Below, piece by piece: positions 6,366 to 6,448 of a stretch of DNA of 6,448 nucleotides. A program made the translations under genes and the position numbers. Origin of the DNA: Acidobacteriota bacterium (GTDB lineage: Bacteria > Acidobacteriota > JAAYUB01 > JAMOQF01). The notes under the pieces are model-generated. The model was given only the letters and a program-made list of their open reading frames with translations, ran no database searches and was not told the DNA's origin. Position 1 is the first letter of the stretch, and every line of letters starts with the position of its first letter. Location of the stretch: positions 1 to 6,448 of the forward strand of contig JALULU010000335.1 in assembly GCA_027040585.1 (NCBI GenBank), written 5' to 3'.

Positions 6366-6448
6366 ATAAAATTTTCCCCTATAATAAATACTCCATACCT
6401 CTTTACTTTGGAATTAACTTCTTTTAAAATTACCTTTAGACAATATAT
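6366..6448. other. AT-rich stretch at the right edge, possibly holding the tail of an upstream gene
   Basis: No gene can be assigned. On the minus strand, one frame entering from the window edge closes at a TAA at 6416-6414 after reading ILSKGNFKRS. Another frame stays open through both repeat copies to a TAA at 6301-6299. Either could be the C-terminus of a gene outside the window, and neither fragment is recognisable. A TATAAT on the plus strand (6380-6385) has no matching -35 box and no reading frame after it. Confidence 0.3.

Noticed and set aside
6380..6385. Plus-strand TATAAT as a divergent promoter
   Set aside because: No acceptable -35 box lies 16-18 bp upstream and no start codon with an open frame follows before the window edge.

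Overview
The window carries one compact, co-directional block of housekeeping genes, all on the minus strand, so transcription runs from high to low coordinates. In that order the genes are gltX (glutamyl-tRNA synthetase), rlmB (a TrmH/SpoU-family 23S rRNA 2'-O-methyltransferase), valS (valyl-tRNA synthetase), birA (biotin-protein ligase) and the N-terminal third of ftsY (signal recognition particle receptor), which is cut by the left edge. Every full gene has the family's usual length and intact active-site motifs.

The DNA is AT-rich (about one third G+C by eye). AGA/AGG arginine codons and AAA lysine codons are common, and the best ribosome-binding sites match the standard bacterial anti-Shine-Dalgarno sequence (GAGGTGAT, GGGGAG). 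This is a bacterial chromosome. Nothing in the window fixes the phylum. The gltX-rlmB adjacency recalls the gltX-cysE-cysS-mrnC-rlmB cluster of Firmicutes, but the other neighbours do not follow that layout, and I leave the lineage open.

Layout by region: 6278-6448 is non-coding or holds only the tail of an upstream gene. It has two copies of a 15-bp repeat, each containing the palindrome GTGCCAGGCAC, directly upstream of a good sigma70-type promoter for gltX (TTGACA, 17 bp, TAAGAT). gltX and rlmB overlap by 8 bp. The 71 bp between rlmB and valS hold a second likely promoter (perfect TATAAT) and a strong ribosome-binding site. valS and birA are separated by 1 bp, with the birA ribosome-binding site built into the valS stop codon. 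birA and ftsY are 11 bp apart, with the ftsY ribosome-binding site overlapping the birA stop codon. The block is therefore probably one operon with an internal boost at valS.

The genes share a theme of protein synthesis and early protein handling: charging of tRNA-Glu and tRNA-Val, modification of the ribosomal peptidyl-transferase centre, co-translational membrane targeting (FtsY) and biotin attachment to carboxylases (BirA). I see no undescribed system here. The points most worth a second look are the tandem palindromic repeat abutting the gltX promoter and the poorly matching DNA-binding domain of BirA.
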